From contig DXCY01000121.1 in the NCBI GenBank assembly GCA_019115725.1, positions 1-40,988 on the forward strand: a stretch of 40,988 nucleotides of DNA. The letters run 5' to 3'. Within the stretch, counting starts at the first letter, position 1; every line of letters starts with the position of its first letter. This DNA comes from Candidatus Luteimonas excrementigallinarum. GTDB taxonomy: Bacteria; Pseudomonadota; Gammaproteobacteria; Xanthomonadales; Xanthomonadaceae. A program made the position numbers and the translations under genes. The notes beneath the pieces are model-generated. The model was not told where the DNA came from, searched no databases, and was given only the letters and a program-made list of their open reading frames with translations. Shown one piece after another: positions 9,435-18,247 of this stretch.

Positions 9435-11531
9435 ATGGGACGGGCCGAAACGATCCTGCTGGTCGACGATACGCGCAGCGACGCTGCGCTGTATTCGGCT
9501 GTGCTGCGCCGCGCCTGCCACCCCCCGCGCGAGGTGGAACACGCCCCGTCACTGGGCGCCGCGCTGCGCATGCTGGAAAACGCGCGCTATGCGGCCGTGC
9601 TGCTGGATCTGGGCCTGCCCGACAGCGAGGACCTGCAGGGGCTTGAAGCAATCGTGGCGCGCTACCCGGAGCTGCCGGTGGTGGTGCTGACGGGGCGCGA
9701 CGGGGACCTGGGCGAGCGCGCCATTGCCGCCGGCGCCCAGGATTACCTGCGCAAGTCCGACGCCAAGCCGGGAATGCTGGACCGCGCACTGCGCCTGGCC
9801 CAGGCCCGCCAGGAGCTGGAAAACCGCGAGCGCCAGGCCCGGGAAGAGCTGTTGCAGTCGCGCCGCCAGCTGGCCGAGAGCGAGCGCCGCTACCGCGACA
9901 TCTTCGAATACAGCATGGGTCTGATCTGCACCCATTCGCTGGGCGGTGTGCTGCTGTCGGTGAACCCCGCGGCGGCACAGGTGTTCGCCGTGGAGCCGGA
10001 AGATCTGGTGGGACGCAGGCTGCACGGATTCGTCCCTGACGCAGCACACGCGCAGGTGGATGCCTATCTGCAGCGCATCCGCGAACAGGGCGCCGACCAG
10101 GGCCTGGTGCCGGTGATGGTCAACGGCGAACTCAGGATCTGGCGCTATCACAACCGCCTGCTGGACCGGGAGGGCGGACAGGTGGTGCTGGGCCTTGCCC
10201 ACGACGTCACCGAGCGCCAGCGCATCGCGCGCGAGCTGCGCGCCAAGACCGCCGAACTGGAAGCGGTCAACGACGCCGCACCGCTCGGCCTGCTGCGCAC
10301 CGACGCCCAGGGCCGCTGCACCTACGTCAACCGCGCCTGGCAGCGGCTGGCCGGGTTGAGCCAGGAACAGTCGCTGGGCGACGGCTGGATCAGATCGGTC
10401 CATCCCGAGGACCGCGAGCGGGTGGTCACCGAGTGGGAGCGCACCTGGCGCGCCGGCGACCGGTTTTCCGGGAAACAGCGCTTCATGCATATCGACGGGC
10501 GCACCGTGTGGTGTGAGGTGCACGCCTCGCCCATGCTCATTGATGGACGTATCACCGGCTATTTCGCCACCGCCCAGGACGTGACCGCCGAGCACCTGGC
10601 CGAAACGGCCCGCCGCCGCGGCGACCGCCGCCTGGCCACCCTGGCCGATGCGCTGCCGGTACTGCTGATGTTCGTGGACCGCGACATGCGGGTGGAATTC
10701 ATCAACTCCGGCTGGACCGGGGAACTGCATCGGCCGGAGGACCAGATCATCGGCCAGCCGCTGCTGGAGCTGGTCAGCGCGCCGGTAGCGGACCACTTCG
10801 CCGCCGGTCTGGAGAGCGCCTACGCCGGCATCGAGCACGGCGTGGACTTCGACGACCCGGGCGATACCGCCATCCGCACCTGGAACGCGGTTTTCATTCC
10901 GCAGAGCGACCAGGACGGCCACGTGGATGGCGTGCACGTGATGCTGCGTGACGTGACCCTGGAAAAGGCCCACCGCCAGGAGCTGGTGCGCCGGGCCGAA
11001 CAGGACCCGCTGACCGGCACCTTCAACCGCGCCGGCTTCGAGGCCCACGGCGGCCACGCCTGGAGGGAGGCGGCCCGCCAGGGACGCCCGCTGGGCGTGT
11101 TTTTCTTCGATCTGGACGGCTTCAAGGAAATCAACGACAGCCTGGGCCACGCCTCCGGTGACGGGCTGCTGCAGGAAGTGGCCGCGCGGGTGCGCGACAG
11201 CCTGCGCGCGGACGACATCATCGGGCGCCTGGGCGGCGACGAATTCGCGGTGATCGCCCGCCATGTGGGCGGGGCCGGCGCTGCCCAGGTGGTGGCGGAA
11301 AAGCTGATCGCCGCGGTCAGCGCCTCCACCCGGCAGGTGGCCGCCGGTGCCGATGACACCCTGCAGGCTTCCTGCAGCCTGGGTTACTGCGTGGCCGACG
11401 CGGCGGATGTATCGCTGGCGCAGGCGCTGCAGCGCGCGGACCAGGCGCAGTACGCGGCCAAGCGGGCCGGCAAGGGCCGCGCCGTGCAGTGGCAGGCACA
11501 CGGCCTGCCGCGCCTGCCCGACGACGCCTAG
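9435..11531 (+). CDS. Response regulator-PAS-PAS-PAS-GGDEF diguanylate cyclase
   Basis: REC N-terminus ILLVDDTRSD..VLLDLGLPD..VVVLTGRDG; several PAS regions; RLGGDEF with RADD (RxxD) five residues upstream; no EAL domain. Confidence 0.93.
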   Translation: MGRAETILLVDDTRSDAALYSAVLRRACHPPREVEHAPSLGAALRMLENARYAAVLLDLGLPDSEDLQGLEAIVARYPELPVVVLTGRDGDLGERAIAAGAQDYLRKSDAKPGMLDRALRLAQARQELENRERQAREELLQSRRQLAESERRYRDIFEYSMGLICTHSLGGVLLSVNPAAAQVFAVEPEDLVGRRLHGFVPDAAHAQVDAYLQRIREQGADQGLVPVMVNGELRIWRYHNRLLDREGGQVVLGLAHDVTERQRIARELRAKTAELEAVNDAAPLGLLRTDAQGRCTYVNRAWQRLAGLSQEQSLGDGWIRSVHPEDRERVVTEWERTWRAGDRFSGKQRFMHIDGRTVWCEVHASPMLIDGRITGYFATAQDVTAEHLAETARRRGDRRLATLADALPVLLMFVDRDMRVEFINSGWTGELHRPEDQIIGQPLLELVSAPVADHFAAGLESAYAGIEHGVDFDDPGDTAIRTWNAVFIPQSDQDGHVDGVHVMLRDVTLEKAHRQELVRRAEQDPLTGTFNRAGFEAHGGHAWREAARQGRPLGVFFFDLDGFKEINDSLGHASGDGLLQEVAARVRDSLRADDIIGRLGGDEFAVIARHVGGAGAAQVVAEKLIAAVSASTRQVAAGADDTLQASCSLGYCVADAADVSLAQALQRADQAQYAAKRAGKGRAVQWQAHGLPRLPDDA

Positions 11532-11564
11532 CCGGCCGGCCGCGGGCCTGCGCCCGCCGCCGGA

Positions 11565-12206
11565 TCAGTCCTCCCAGCCCCAGGGCGCCTCGGGCGCGGG
11601 CACCACCGTGGACAGGTCGAAATCCACCTGGAAGCCACGCTCGGTGCCCACCCGGTTGCCGGCATACACAAAGCGCCCGTCCGGATGGATCTCCATCAGC
11701 CAGACGCTGCGCTGGCCGCTGCCGGCGATCGCTTCGCGGGTCTGGTCATCGGCGGCGAACATCTGCGTATCGGCACTGCCGGCGTTGGGGGTGGAGCCGC
11801 CGTACAGGGTGACGGCATCGGGGCTGCCGTCGGCCTGGCGATGGTCGTGGCGCAGCTCGATCCCGCCCGCGCCACGGCTGAGGATCCAGGTGCGCGAGCG
11901 GTCATCATCGATCACCAGCGGGATCCGGACCCGGTCATCGCTGCAGTCGCGCACATGGATGACCACGTTGCGATCGCGGAAAGTGTCATCACCCTCCGGC
12001 GCCCGGATCAGCTGACCGGCATAGGCCTTGCCGCACAGTGCCTGCAGCCGTTCCCACCATTGATCCTGCGGACCCTGCGCCGTCCTGTCCGGCCCTGCCG
12101 GATCGGCAGCCACCGCAGCGGAGGCCGCCGCTGCCAGCGCCAGCAGCGCCGCTGCCCGACTCAATCCCTTCCGGCTCAGTCCCTTCCGCTTCAACACCCT
12201 GTGCAT
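11565..12206 (-). CDS. Secreted hypothetical protein
   Basis: Signal peptide with basic n-region RKGLSRKGLSR and AAALLALAAAASAAVAA core; no family recognised. Confidence 0.65.
   Translation of the reverse strand: MHRVLKRKGLSRKGLSRAAALLALAAAASAAVAADPAGPDRTAQGPQDQWWERLQALCGKAYAGQLIRAPEGDDTFRDRNVVIHVRDCSDDRVRIPLVIDDDRSRTWILSRGAGGIELRHDHRQADGSPDAVTLYGGSTPNAGSADTQMFAADDQTREAIAGSGQRSVWLMEIHPDGRFVYAGNRVGTERGFQVDFDLSTVVPAPEAPWGWED
12159..12188. repeat. Tandem 15-bp duplication inside signal-peptide coding region
   Basis: actcaatcccttccg / gctcagtcccttccg, 13 of 15 identical, encoding R-K-G-L-S x2. Confidence 0.8.
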
Positions 12207-12260
12207 CCTCGACTCCCCGATTGTGTGGCCCGGAAGTATCGCCCCATCCGGGCGCCGGGC

Positions 12261-12653
12261 TCAGGACAGGGCACGGACGATGTCCGGGATCGGTGCGTTG
12301 GTGAGGTTCTTGGGGATCTCGGCCAGCAGCCGTTCGCTGGCCTGGCCGTGCAGGCTGGGCCGGATCTGCCCAAGGGTCTGCGGGTCCGCGATGAGTACCG
12401 CATGCTCGAAGCCGTTCTTCAGCGCCAGCGCATTGAGGTGGTTGGCCAACTGCTTGGCAAACGTGGCCTCATCAATTTCCTCGCCGCGGGTCTCGGTCGG
12501 GATCGAACCGGCAGGACCATCATCGTCCAGGTTCTGCGGGCTGAGCGTGCCGATCTGCTCCAGCGCGTGGTCGAACACGCCGCCCACATTGCGCAGCAGC
12601 CGGGCGCCGCCGCCGTCGGCCACGATGACCAGGGTGTCCTTGGGAATCCTCAT
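12261..12653 (-). CDS. Host_attach (PF10116-like) family protein
   Basis: WIVVADGGxARLL-like start (LVIVADGGGARLLRN), FAKQLANHLNALALKNGFEHAVLIADPQTLGQIRPSLH, KNLTNAPIPDIVRAL. Confidence 0.8.
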   Translation of the reverse strand: MRIPKDTLVIVADGGGARLLRNVGGVFDHALEQIGTLSPQNLDDDGPAGSIPTETRGEEIDEATFAKQLANHLNALALKNGFEHAVLIADPQTLGQIRPSLHGQASERLLAEIPKNLTNAPIPDIVRALS

Positions 12654-12692
12654 ACGCGTGTCATCCTCCTCGGGGTCCGTGCTGGGGGCGGC

Positions 12693-13010
12693 CTACAGCC
12701 GTCCCAGCTCGTGTTCGATCTCATTGGCCGCGGGCCGTACCAGGCGGGCCACGACCGCGCCGTCGCGCAGCACCACCAGCGTGGGCCACAGCTTGACCTG
12801 GAACGACCGCCCCAGCGGCCGCCCGGGGCCGTCCTCGATCTTCAGATGTGCCAGCCCTTCACGGCTGGTCAGGGCCCGCTGCAGCGAGGGCTGGGCGGCT
12901 TGGCAGTGGCCACACCAGGGCGCGCCGAACTCCAGCACGGTGATCCCGTCCATGGCGTCGACGCTGGCGCGGCTCGGCTCTTCTGCGGCGTAATCGGATG
13001 TGTAGGCCAT
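12693..13010 (-). CDS. Thioredoxin family protein with CGHC active site
   Basis: VLEFGAPWCGHCQAAQPSLQRAL; C-terminal KLWPTLVVLRDG. Confidence 0.88.
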   Translation of the reverse strand: MAYTSDYAAEEPSRASVDAMDGITVLEFGAPWCGHCQAAQPSLQRALTSREGLAHLKIEDGPGRPLGRSFQVKLWPTLVVLRDGAVVARLVRPAANEIEHELGRL

Positions 13011-13070
13011 GGCCGCATCGTGCCAGCGGCCAGGTGAAGCCGCGGCATACGACCGGCCGGCAGCGGCCCG

Positions 13071-13523
13071 TCACTCGCCCTTGCGGACCTCGAGCAGTTC
13101 CACCTCGAACACCAGCGAGGCGTTCGGGGGAATCACCCCGCCCGCGCCGCGGCGGCCATAGGCCATCTCGGCCGGGATGCGCAGTTCGCGCTGGCCGCCC
13201 ACGCGCATGCCGGCCACGCCCTCGTCCCAGCCGCGGATCACCCGGCCCGCACCCAGCGGGAACACGAACGGCTCGCCCCGTTCCACCGAGCTGTCGAAAG
13301 CCTCGCCGCGGGCGTCCGCCTCGCGCTGGTCATAGACCCAGCCGCTGTAGTGCACCACCACCTCGTCGCCAGCCTCGGCCAGCTCGCCCTGCCCTTCGCG
13401 GATCTCGATCTGCTCCATCTGCGCCACGGTGCCGCCGGGCGGCGGGCCGGGATCGGAACAGCCGCTGGCAACCGCAGCGGCAAACAGGCTGGCAAGCAGG
13501 ATCCGGACAGGTGCGAAGGACAT
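13071..13523 (-). CDS. FKBP-type peptidyl-prolyl cis-trans isomerase, lipoprotein
   Basis: Lipobox AVASGC; VVVHYSGWVYD, GRVIRGWDEGVAGMRVGGQRELRIPAEMAYG, IPPNASLVFEVELLEV. Confidence 0.93.
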   Translation of the reverse strand: MSFAPVRILLASLFAAAVASGCSDPGPPPGGTVAQMEQIEIREGQGELAEAGDEVVVHYSGWVYDQREADARGEAFDSSVERGEPFVFPLGAGRVIRGWDEGVAGMRVGGQRELRIPAEMAYGRRGAGGVIPPNASLVFEVELLEVRKGE

Positions 13524-13552
13524 GGCGTTCTCCAGAACAGGGGCCCGGAAGA

Positions 13553-14740
13553 TTACACCGCCTGCCCCGCCGCATGGCCCGACGCCCACGCCCACTGGAA
13601 GTTGTAGCCACCCAGCCAGCCGGTCACATCCAGCACCTCGCCGACGAAATGCAGCCCCGGCACGCGCCTGGATTCCAGCGTGGACGAAGAGACTTCAGCC
13701 GTATCCACGCCGCCCAGGGTGACCTCGGCGGTGCGGTAGCCCTCGGTCCCGCTGGCCACCAGCGGCCAGGCCGAGAGCGTGGCCGCCATGTCGCGCAGTT
13801 CAGCCGGCGTATAGCGGCGCATGGGCTGGCTGCGAAGCCAGTGCTCGCACAGGCGCTGGGCAAAGCGCTTGGGCATGGCTTCGCCCAGCAGGGTCCTGAG
13901 TTCGGCATCCGGGCGCCTGGCCTGCCACTGCTGCAGCAGGTCAAGGGCATCGGTACCAGGCAGCAGGTCCAGCGCCAGGGCGTCGCCCGGCTGCCAGTAG
14001 GAGGAAATCTGCAGGATCGCGGGCCCGCTGACGCCGCGGTGGGTCAGCAGCATGGCGTTGCGGAAGGCCATGCCGTTGCAGCGCGCCTCCACCGGCAGCG
14101 CCACGCCGGCGAGTTCAGCCAGCCGCTCCTGATGGCGCCCGCTAAGGGTCAGCGGCACCAGCCCGGCGCGGGTCGGCAGCACCTGGTGGCCGAACTGGCC
14201 GGCCACCTCGTAACCGAACCCGCTGGCACCCATGCTCGGGATCGACAGCCCGCCGCTGGCCACCACCACCCGGTCGGCCACCGTGGTGCCCAGCCGGCTG
14301 CGGATGGCAAAGCGGCCGTCATCTTCAACATTGACCGCAGTGATCGCACTGCGGGTTTCAATGCGCACCCCGGCCCGGGTGCATTCATCCACCAGCATCT
14401 GCACGATCAGCTTGGAGGACTCGTCGCAGAACAGCTGGCCCAGCTCCTTTTCATGCCAGGCAATGCCGTGCCGCTCCACCATTTCCAGGAAGTGCCAGGG
14501 CGAATAGCGGGCCAGCGCCGATTTGCAGAAGTGCGGGTTGGCGGAGAGGAAGTTCTCCGGCCCGGTGCCGGTATTGGTGAAGTTGCAGCGCCCGCCGCCC
14601 GACATCAGGATTTTCTTGCCGACCCGGTTGGACCCTTCCAGCACCAGCACCCGCAGGCCCCGGCCGGCGGCCACCTGGGCACTCATCAACCCGGCGGCGC
14701 CGCCGCCGATCACCGCTACATCGAAGTGTTCCTTCTGCAT
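13553..14740 (-). CDS. HI0933/YhiN-family NAD(P)/FAD-dependent oxidoreductase (BaiN-like)
   Basis: VAVIGGGAAGLMSAQVAAGRGLRVLVLEGSNRVGKKILMSGGGRCNFTN; C-terminal GGYNFQWAWASGHAAGQ. Confidence 0.93.
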   Translation of the reverse strand: MQKEHFDVAVIGGGAAGLMSAQVAAGRGLRVLVLEGSNRVGKKILMSGGGRCNFTNTGTGPENFLSANPHFCKSALARYSPWHFLEMVERHGIAWHEKELGQLFCDESSKLIVQMLVDECTRAGVRIETRSAITAVNVEDDGRFAIRSRLGTTVADRVVVASGGLSIPSMGASGFGYEVAGQFGHQVLPTRAGLVPLTLSGRHQERLAELAGVALPVEARCNGMAFRNAMLLTHRGVSGPAILQISSYWQPGDALALDLLPGTDALDLLQQWQARRPDAELRTLLGEAMPKRFAQRLCEHWLRSQPMRRYTPAELRDMAATLSAWPLVASGTEGYRTAEVTLGGVDTAEVSSSTLESRRVPGLHFVGEVLDVTGWLGGYNFQWAWASGHAAGQAV

Positions 14741-14781
14741 CGGCGCATTCTATCGGGCTGGACGGTGTTCACCCGCGCGGC

Positions 14782-14805
14782 GTCGGGGGCGTAGCCCCGA
14801 CCTAC
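14782..14805 (-). repeat. REP palindrome 1 (GTAG + GTCGGGG-CTACGC-CCCCGAC)
   Basis: Minus-strand 7-bp stem with CTACGC loop and GTAG head; identical to 25052..25075. Confidence 0.85.
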
Positions 14806-14832
14806 GGGGCACAAACTCGTCCGAACCCGTAC

Positions 14833-14856
14833 GTAGGTCGGCCCTACGCGGCCGAC
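14833..14856 (+). repeat. REP palindrome 2, inverted partner of REP1 (GTAG + GTCGGCC-CTACGC-GGCCGAC)
   Basis: Same head and loop as REP1, stem changed in a compensated way; overlaps 3' end of the next gene. Confidence 0.85.
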
Positions 14857-16427
14857 GCCCGACGCACGCTCCCGTGACGCAGCATCTTTCCGGCACTCAC
14901 TACGCGCTCGCCGCCCTCGAACGCCGGAACGCCGTTCACCAGCACCAGATCGAAGCCTTCCGCCTGCGCGGTCGGATCCACGTAATCGGCGCGCGCCCGC
15001 ACCCGCGCGGGATCAAACAGCACCAGGTCCGCCACCACGCCCTCGCGCACCAGGCCACGGTCGGCCAGGCGCAGGATCGACGCCGGCAATCCGGTGCACT
15101 TGCGCACCGCCTCTTCCAGCGTCACCAGCCCATCGCGCACCGCGAACTCCTCGATCCACTTGGCGAACGTGCCCGCGCCGCGCGGATGGCTGCCGCCCGG
15201 CGAGCCGTCGCTGGCAATGGCCACGTACGGATCCAGCATCAGCCGGGCCTGCAGGGCCTCGTCCATCACGAAGTGGGCCGCGCTGCCGCCGCGCGGGCCA
15301 ATCTCCAGCAGCACATCGGGGAACGGCTGGCCGGCGGCCTCGGCCACCTGGGCCAGCGTCCGGCCCGCATGCGGGCCGCTGCCGAACAGCAGCGCCTCCG
15401 GCCCGCCGCGGCGGATCATGCGCGCCTCCAGCGCCGCGCGCAGCTCGTCGCGACGCGTGGCCAGCACCTGGTCGTAATCGGTGGGCGGCATGGCCCATTC
15501 GGGAAACAGGATGCCCACGCCGGTATAGCTGGCCGTGTAGGGATAGGCATCGGCCGTCAGCTCCACGCCCGCGCTGCGGTATGCCTGCAGCGTTTCCAGC
15601 AGGCGCTCCGCGCGCCCGGCGCCCTGCCCGTACACCACCTTGAGGTGCGAGATGTGGGTGCGGGCCGGGCGGCTGGCCTCGATGTGCTCGCGGATGGACT
15701 CCTCCACCCGGTCGTCGTCTTCCGAACGCATATGACTCATGGCCACCCCGCGGTGATGCGCCACCGCCTGGCCCAGCGCGGCGATTTCCGCTTGCTCGGC
15801 GTACATGCCGGGCACGTATTCCAGCCCGGTGGAGAGGCCGAACGAGCCCGCCGCCATGTCCTCTTCCAGCAGCGCGACCAGGCGCGCCAGTTCGGCGGCG
15901 GACGGTACCCGGGTGTCATCACCAATGCGTGCCTGGCGGCGCAGCGTGCCGTGCCCGGAACAGCTGGCCACGTTGATGTCAGGCCCGGCGGCTTCAACCG
16001 CCGCCATCCACTCCGGCAGCCGGCGCATGCCATCGTCACCGGCGCCCGGGCTGCCACCATCCTGGCCCAGCACCACGGTGGTCACGCCCATCGCCAGGAA
16101 CGGCTGGTAGGAGCGCTGCAGCGGATCGCCGTGGGTGTGCAGATCAATGAAACCCGGCGCCAGCACGCGGCCACCGCCCTCGATGATCCGCGCACCCCGG
16201 GCAGCGCGGCGGCTGATGCGCCCGACCTGCACGATGCGGCCTTCGGCCACCAGCACATCGGCATGCCTGGCCGGCGCACCGGTGCCGTCAATGACCATCA
16301 CATCGCGGACCTGCAACATCCCGGGGGCCGTCTGCTCGCCGCGTGCCCGCCTGGGCAGCGCCATCGTGGCCGCGCCCGCGGCCATCGCCGCCAGCAGTTC
16401 GCGCCTGGACCAACCCGCATTCGTCAT
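14844..16427 (-). CDS. N-acyl-D-amino-acid deacylase / amidohydrolase, probable Tat substrate
   Basis: SRRELLAAMAAGAATMAL twin-arginine leader; APGFIDLHTHGD metal motif; GSFGLSTGLEYVPG; strong SD GGGAGGTGA upstream of ATG. Confidence 0.9.
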   Translation of the reverse strand: MTNAGWSRRELLAAMAAGAATMALPRRARGEQTAPGMLQVRDVMVIDGTGAPARHADVLVAEGRIVQVGRISRRAARGARIIEGGGRVLAPGFIDLHTHGDPLQRSYQPFLAMGVTTVVLGQDGGSPGAGDDGMRRLPEWMAAVEAAGPDINVASCSGHGTLRRQARIGDDTRVPSAAELARLVALLEEDMAAGSFGLSTGLEYVPGMYAEQAEIAALGQAVAHHRGVAMSHMRSEDDDRVEESIREHIEASRPARTHISHLKVVYGQGAGRAERLLETLQAYRSAGVELTADAYPYTASYTGVGILFPEWAMPPTDYDQVLATRRDELRAALEARMIRRGGPEALLFGSGPHAGRTLAQVAEAAGQPFPDVLLEIGPRGGSAAHFVMDEALQARLMLDPYVAIASDGSPGGSHPRGAGTFAKWIEEFAVRDGLVTLEEAVRKCTGLPASILRLADRGLVREGVVADLVLFDPARVRARADYVDPTAQAEGFDLVLVNGVPAFEGGERVVSAGKMLRHGSVRRASAA

Positions 16428-16463
16428 GACGTCACCTCCCCGGTAAACCGCCCGCGAGTATGC

Positions 16464-17369
16464 CTACGCAGGGGTGGGTTTGCGCAGGCGCTGGAAGCCT
16501 TCCACCACCGCCAGCACCACCGCACCCACCAGGATGCCAACCACCGCGTTGCCCAGCATGCCGACCAGCGCCCCGCCCAGACCGCCCGGCGACATCTGAT
16601 TGATCAACGCCTGCAGCGCGCCGATGCCGTGCACGAAGATGCCCCCGCCCACCAGGAACATGGCTGCCGTACCCACCACGCCCAGGGTCTTCATCAACCA
16701 CGGCGCCGAGGCCACGATGGCCCGGCCCAGCCCCGCCAGCGCGCCGCCGCGGCGGCACAGCCACAGGCCGAAGTCATCCATCTTCACGATCCCGGCTACC
16801 AGCCCGTACACGCCCACCGTGATGCCCAGCGCAATCACCACCAGGGTCAGCGCCTGCTGCGAAAACGGCGCTGCCGAGACCACGCCCAGTGACAGCACGA
16901 TGATTTCGGCCGAGAGGATGAAATCGGTGCGGATGGCACCGCGGATCTTCTGCTTTTCCGCCGCCACCAGATCCACCGTGGGATCGGCGTTGTGCGCGGC
17001 GTGGGTGGCCTTGCGCTCGGCGGCCTGCTGCGGATGCAGGAACCGGTGGGCCAGCTTTTCCGCGCCCTCAAAGCACAGGAACGCGCCGCCCAGCATCATC
17101 AGCGGGGTAATCGCCCAGGGCAGCCACACGCTGATCGCCAGCGCCGCCGGCACCAGGATCGCCTTGTTGAGCAGCGAGCCCTTGGCCACAGCCCACACCA
17201 CCGGCAGCTCGCGGTCGGCGCGCACCCCGGTGACCTGCTGGGCGTTGAGGGCCAGATCATCGCCGAGCACGCCGGCGGTCTTCTTGGTCGCCGCCTTGGT
17301 CAGGATCGAGACGTCATCGAGGATCGAGGCAATATCGTCGAGCAGGGTGAGCAGGCTGGCACCGGCCAT
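16464..17369 (-). CDS. DUF808 family inner membrane protein (YedI-like)
   Basis: [49 protein letters not shown]-terminus characteristic of DUF808. Confidence 0.92.
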   Translation of the reverse strand: MAGASLLTLLDDIASILDDVSILTKAATKKTAGVLGDDLALNAQQVTGVRADRELPVVWAVAKGSLLNKAILVPAALAISVWLPWAITPLMMLGGAFLCFEGAEKLAHRFLHPQQAAERKATHAAHNADPTVDLVAAEKQKIRGAIRTDFILSAEIIVLSLGVVSAAPFSQQALTLVVIALGITVGVYGLVAGIVKMDDFGLWLCRRGGALAGLGRAIVASAPWLMKTLGVVGTAAMFLVGGGIFVHGIGALQALINQMSPGGLGGALVGMLGNAVVGILVGAVVLAVVEGFQRLRKPTPA

Positions 17370-17482
17370 GGGAAGGCTTCCTGATGGAAGGCCGCGATTG
17401 TGCAGCACCCCATGTCAATGCCGACGCATGGTCAATGTCAGTGCGTGCGCGCCCGGGACGGGACGGGGCGTAAACTTGGGGA

Positions 17483-18247
17483 ATGAGCAACAGTGACTTC
17501 AGCGCCGATCTCAAGGCCAACCTCGAGTCGATCCACGCCCGCATCAATGCCGCCTGCCACCGCGCCGGCCGCAATCCTTCCGACATCCGCCTGCTCCCGG
17601 TCACCAAAACCGTGGACGAAGCACGCCTGCGTGCGGCCTATGCGCTGGGCATCCGCGAGATGGGCGAGAACAAGGTGCAGGAAGCGCAGGGCAAATGGGA
17701 AGCGATGGGCGATCTGGAGGACCTGCGCTGGGTGCTGATCGGCCATCTGCAGACCAACAAAGCCAAGCACGCGGCCCGCTTCGCCAGCGAGTTCCAGGGT
17801 CTGGACAGCGCCCGCCTGGCCGAGATCCTGGACCGGCGCCTGCAGCACGAGGGCCGGGCGATCGACGTGCTGGTGCAGGTGAACACCTCCGGCGAGGACA
17901 CCAAGTTCGGGCTGCCGCCTGAGCAGGTGGTGGATTTCGTGCGCACGCTGCCTGCCTATTCCTCGCTGCGGGTGCGCGGGCTGATGACGCTGGCGCTGTT
18001 TTCGAAGGATGAATCCCGCGTGCGCCCCTGCTTCGTGCGCCTGCGCGAGCTGCGCGACCGGCTGCGCCAGGAGGCGCCGGACGGGATCGTGATGGACGAG
18101 CTGTCGATGGGCATGTCGGGTGATTTCGAAATGGCCATCGAGGAAGGCGCCACCACGGTGCGCGTGGGTACCGCCATCTTCGGCGCCCGCCCCACCGCCG
18201 ACAGCGATTACTGGCCCGGCTTCGCCGGAAAGCAGGACGCCCCGTGA
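17483..18247 (+). CDS. YggS family PLP homeostasis protein (PLPBP)
   Basis: LLPVTKT lysine motif, GENKVQEAQ.KW, HFIG-like LIGHLQTNKAKHAA, LSMGMSGDFEMAIEEGATTVRVGTAIFG. Confidence 0.95.
   Translation: MSNSDFSADLKANLESIHARINAACHRAGRNPSDIRLLPVTKTVDEARLRAAYALGIREMGENKVQEAQGKWEAMGDLEDLRWVLIGHLQTNKAKHAARFASEFQGLDSARLAEILDRRLQHEGRAIDVLVQVNTSGEDTKFGLPPEQVVDFVRTLPAYSSLRVRGLMTLALFSKDESRVRPCFVRLRELRDRLRQEAPDGIVMDELSMGMSGDFEMAIEEGATTVRVGTAIFGARPTADSDYWPGFAGKQDAP

Noticed and set aside
9549-11501. 650-aa minus-strand ORF
   Set aside because: Antisense to the well-supported REC-PAS-GGDEF gene; low-complexity G/A/H/Q/V composition and no domain.
14523-16892. 789-aa plus-strand ORF
   Set aside because: Antisense to the HI0933 oxidoreductase start, D-aminoacylase and DUF808 genes; His/Arg/Gln-rich artefact.
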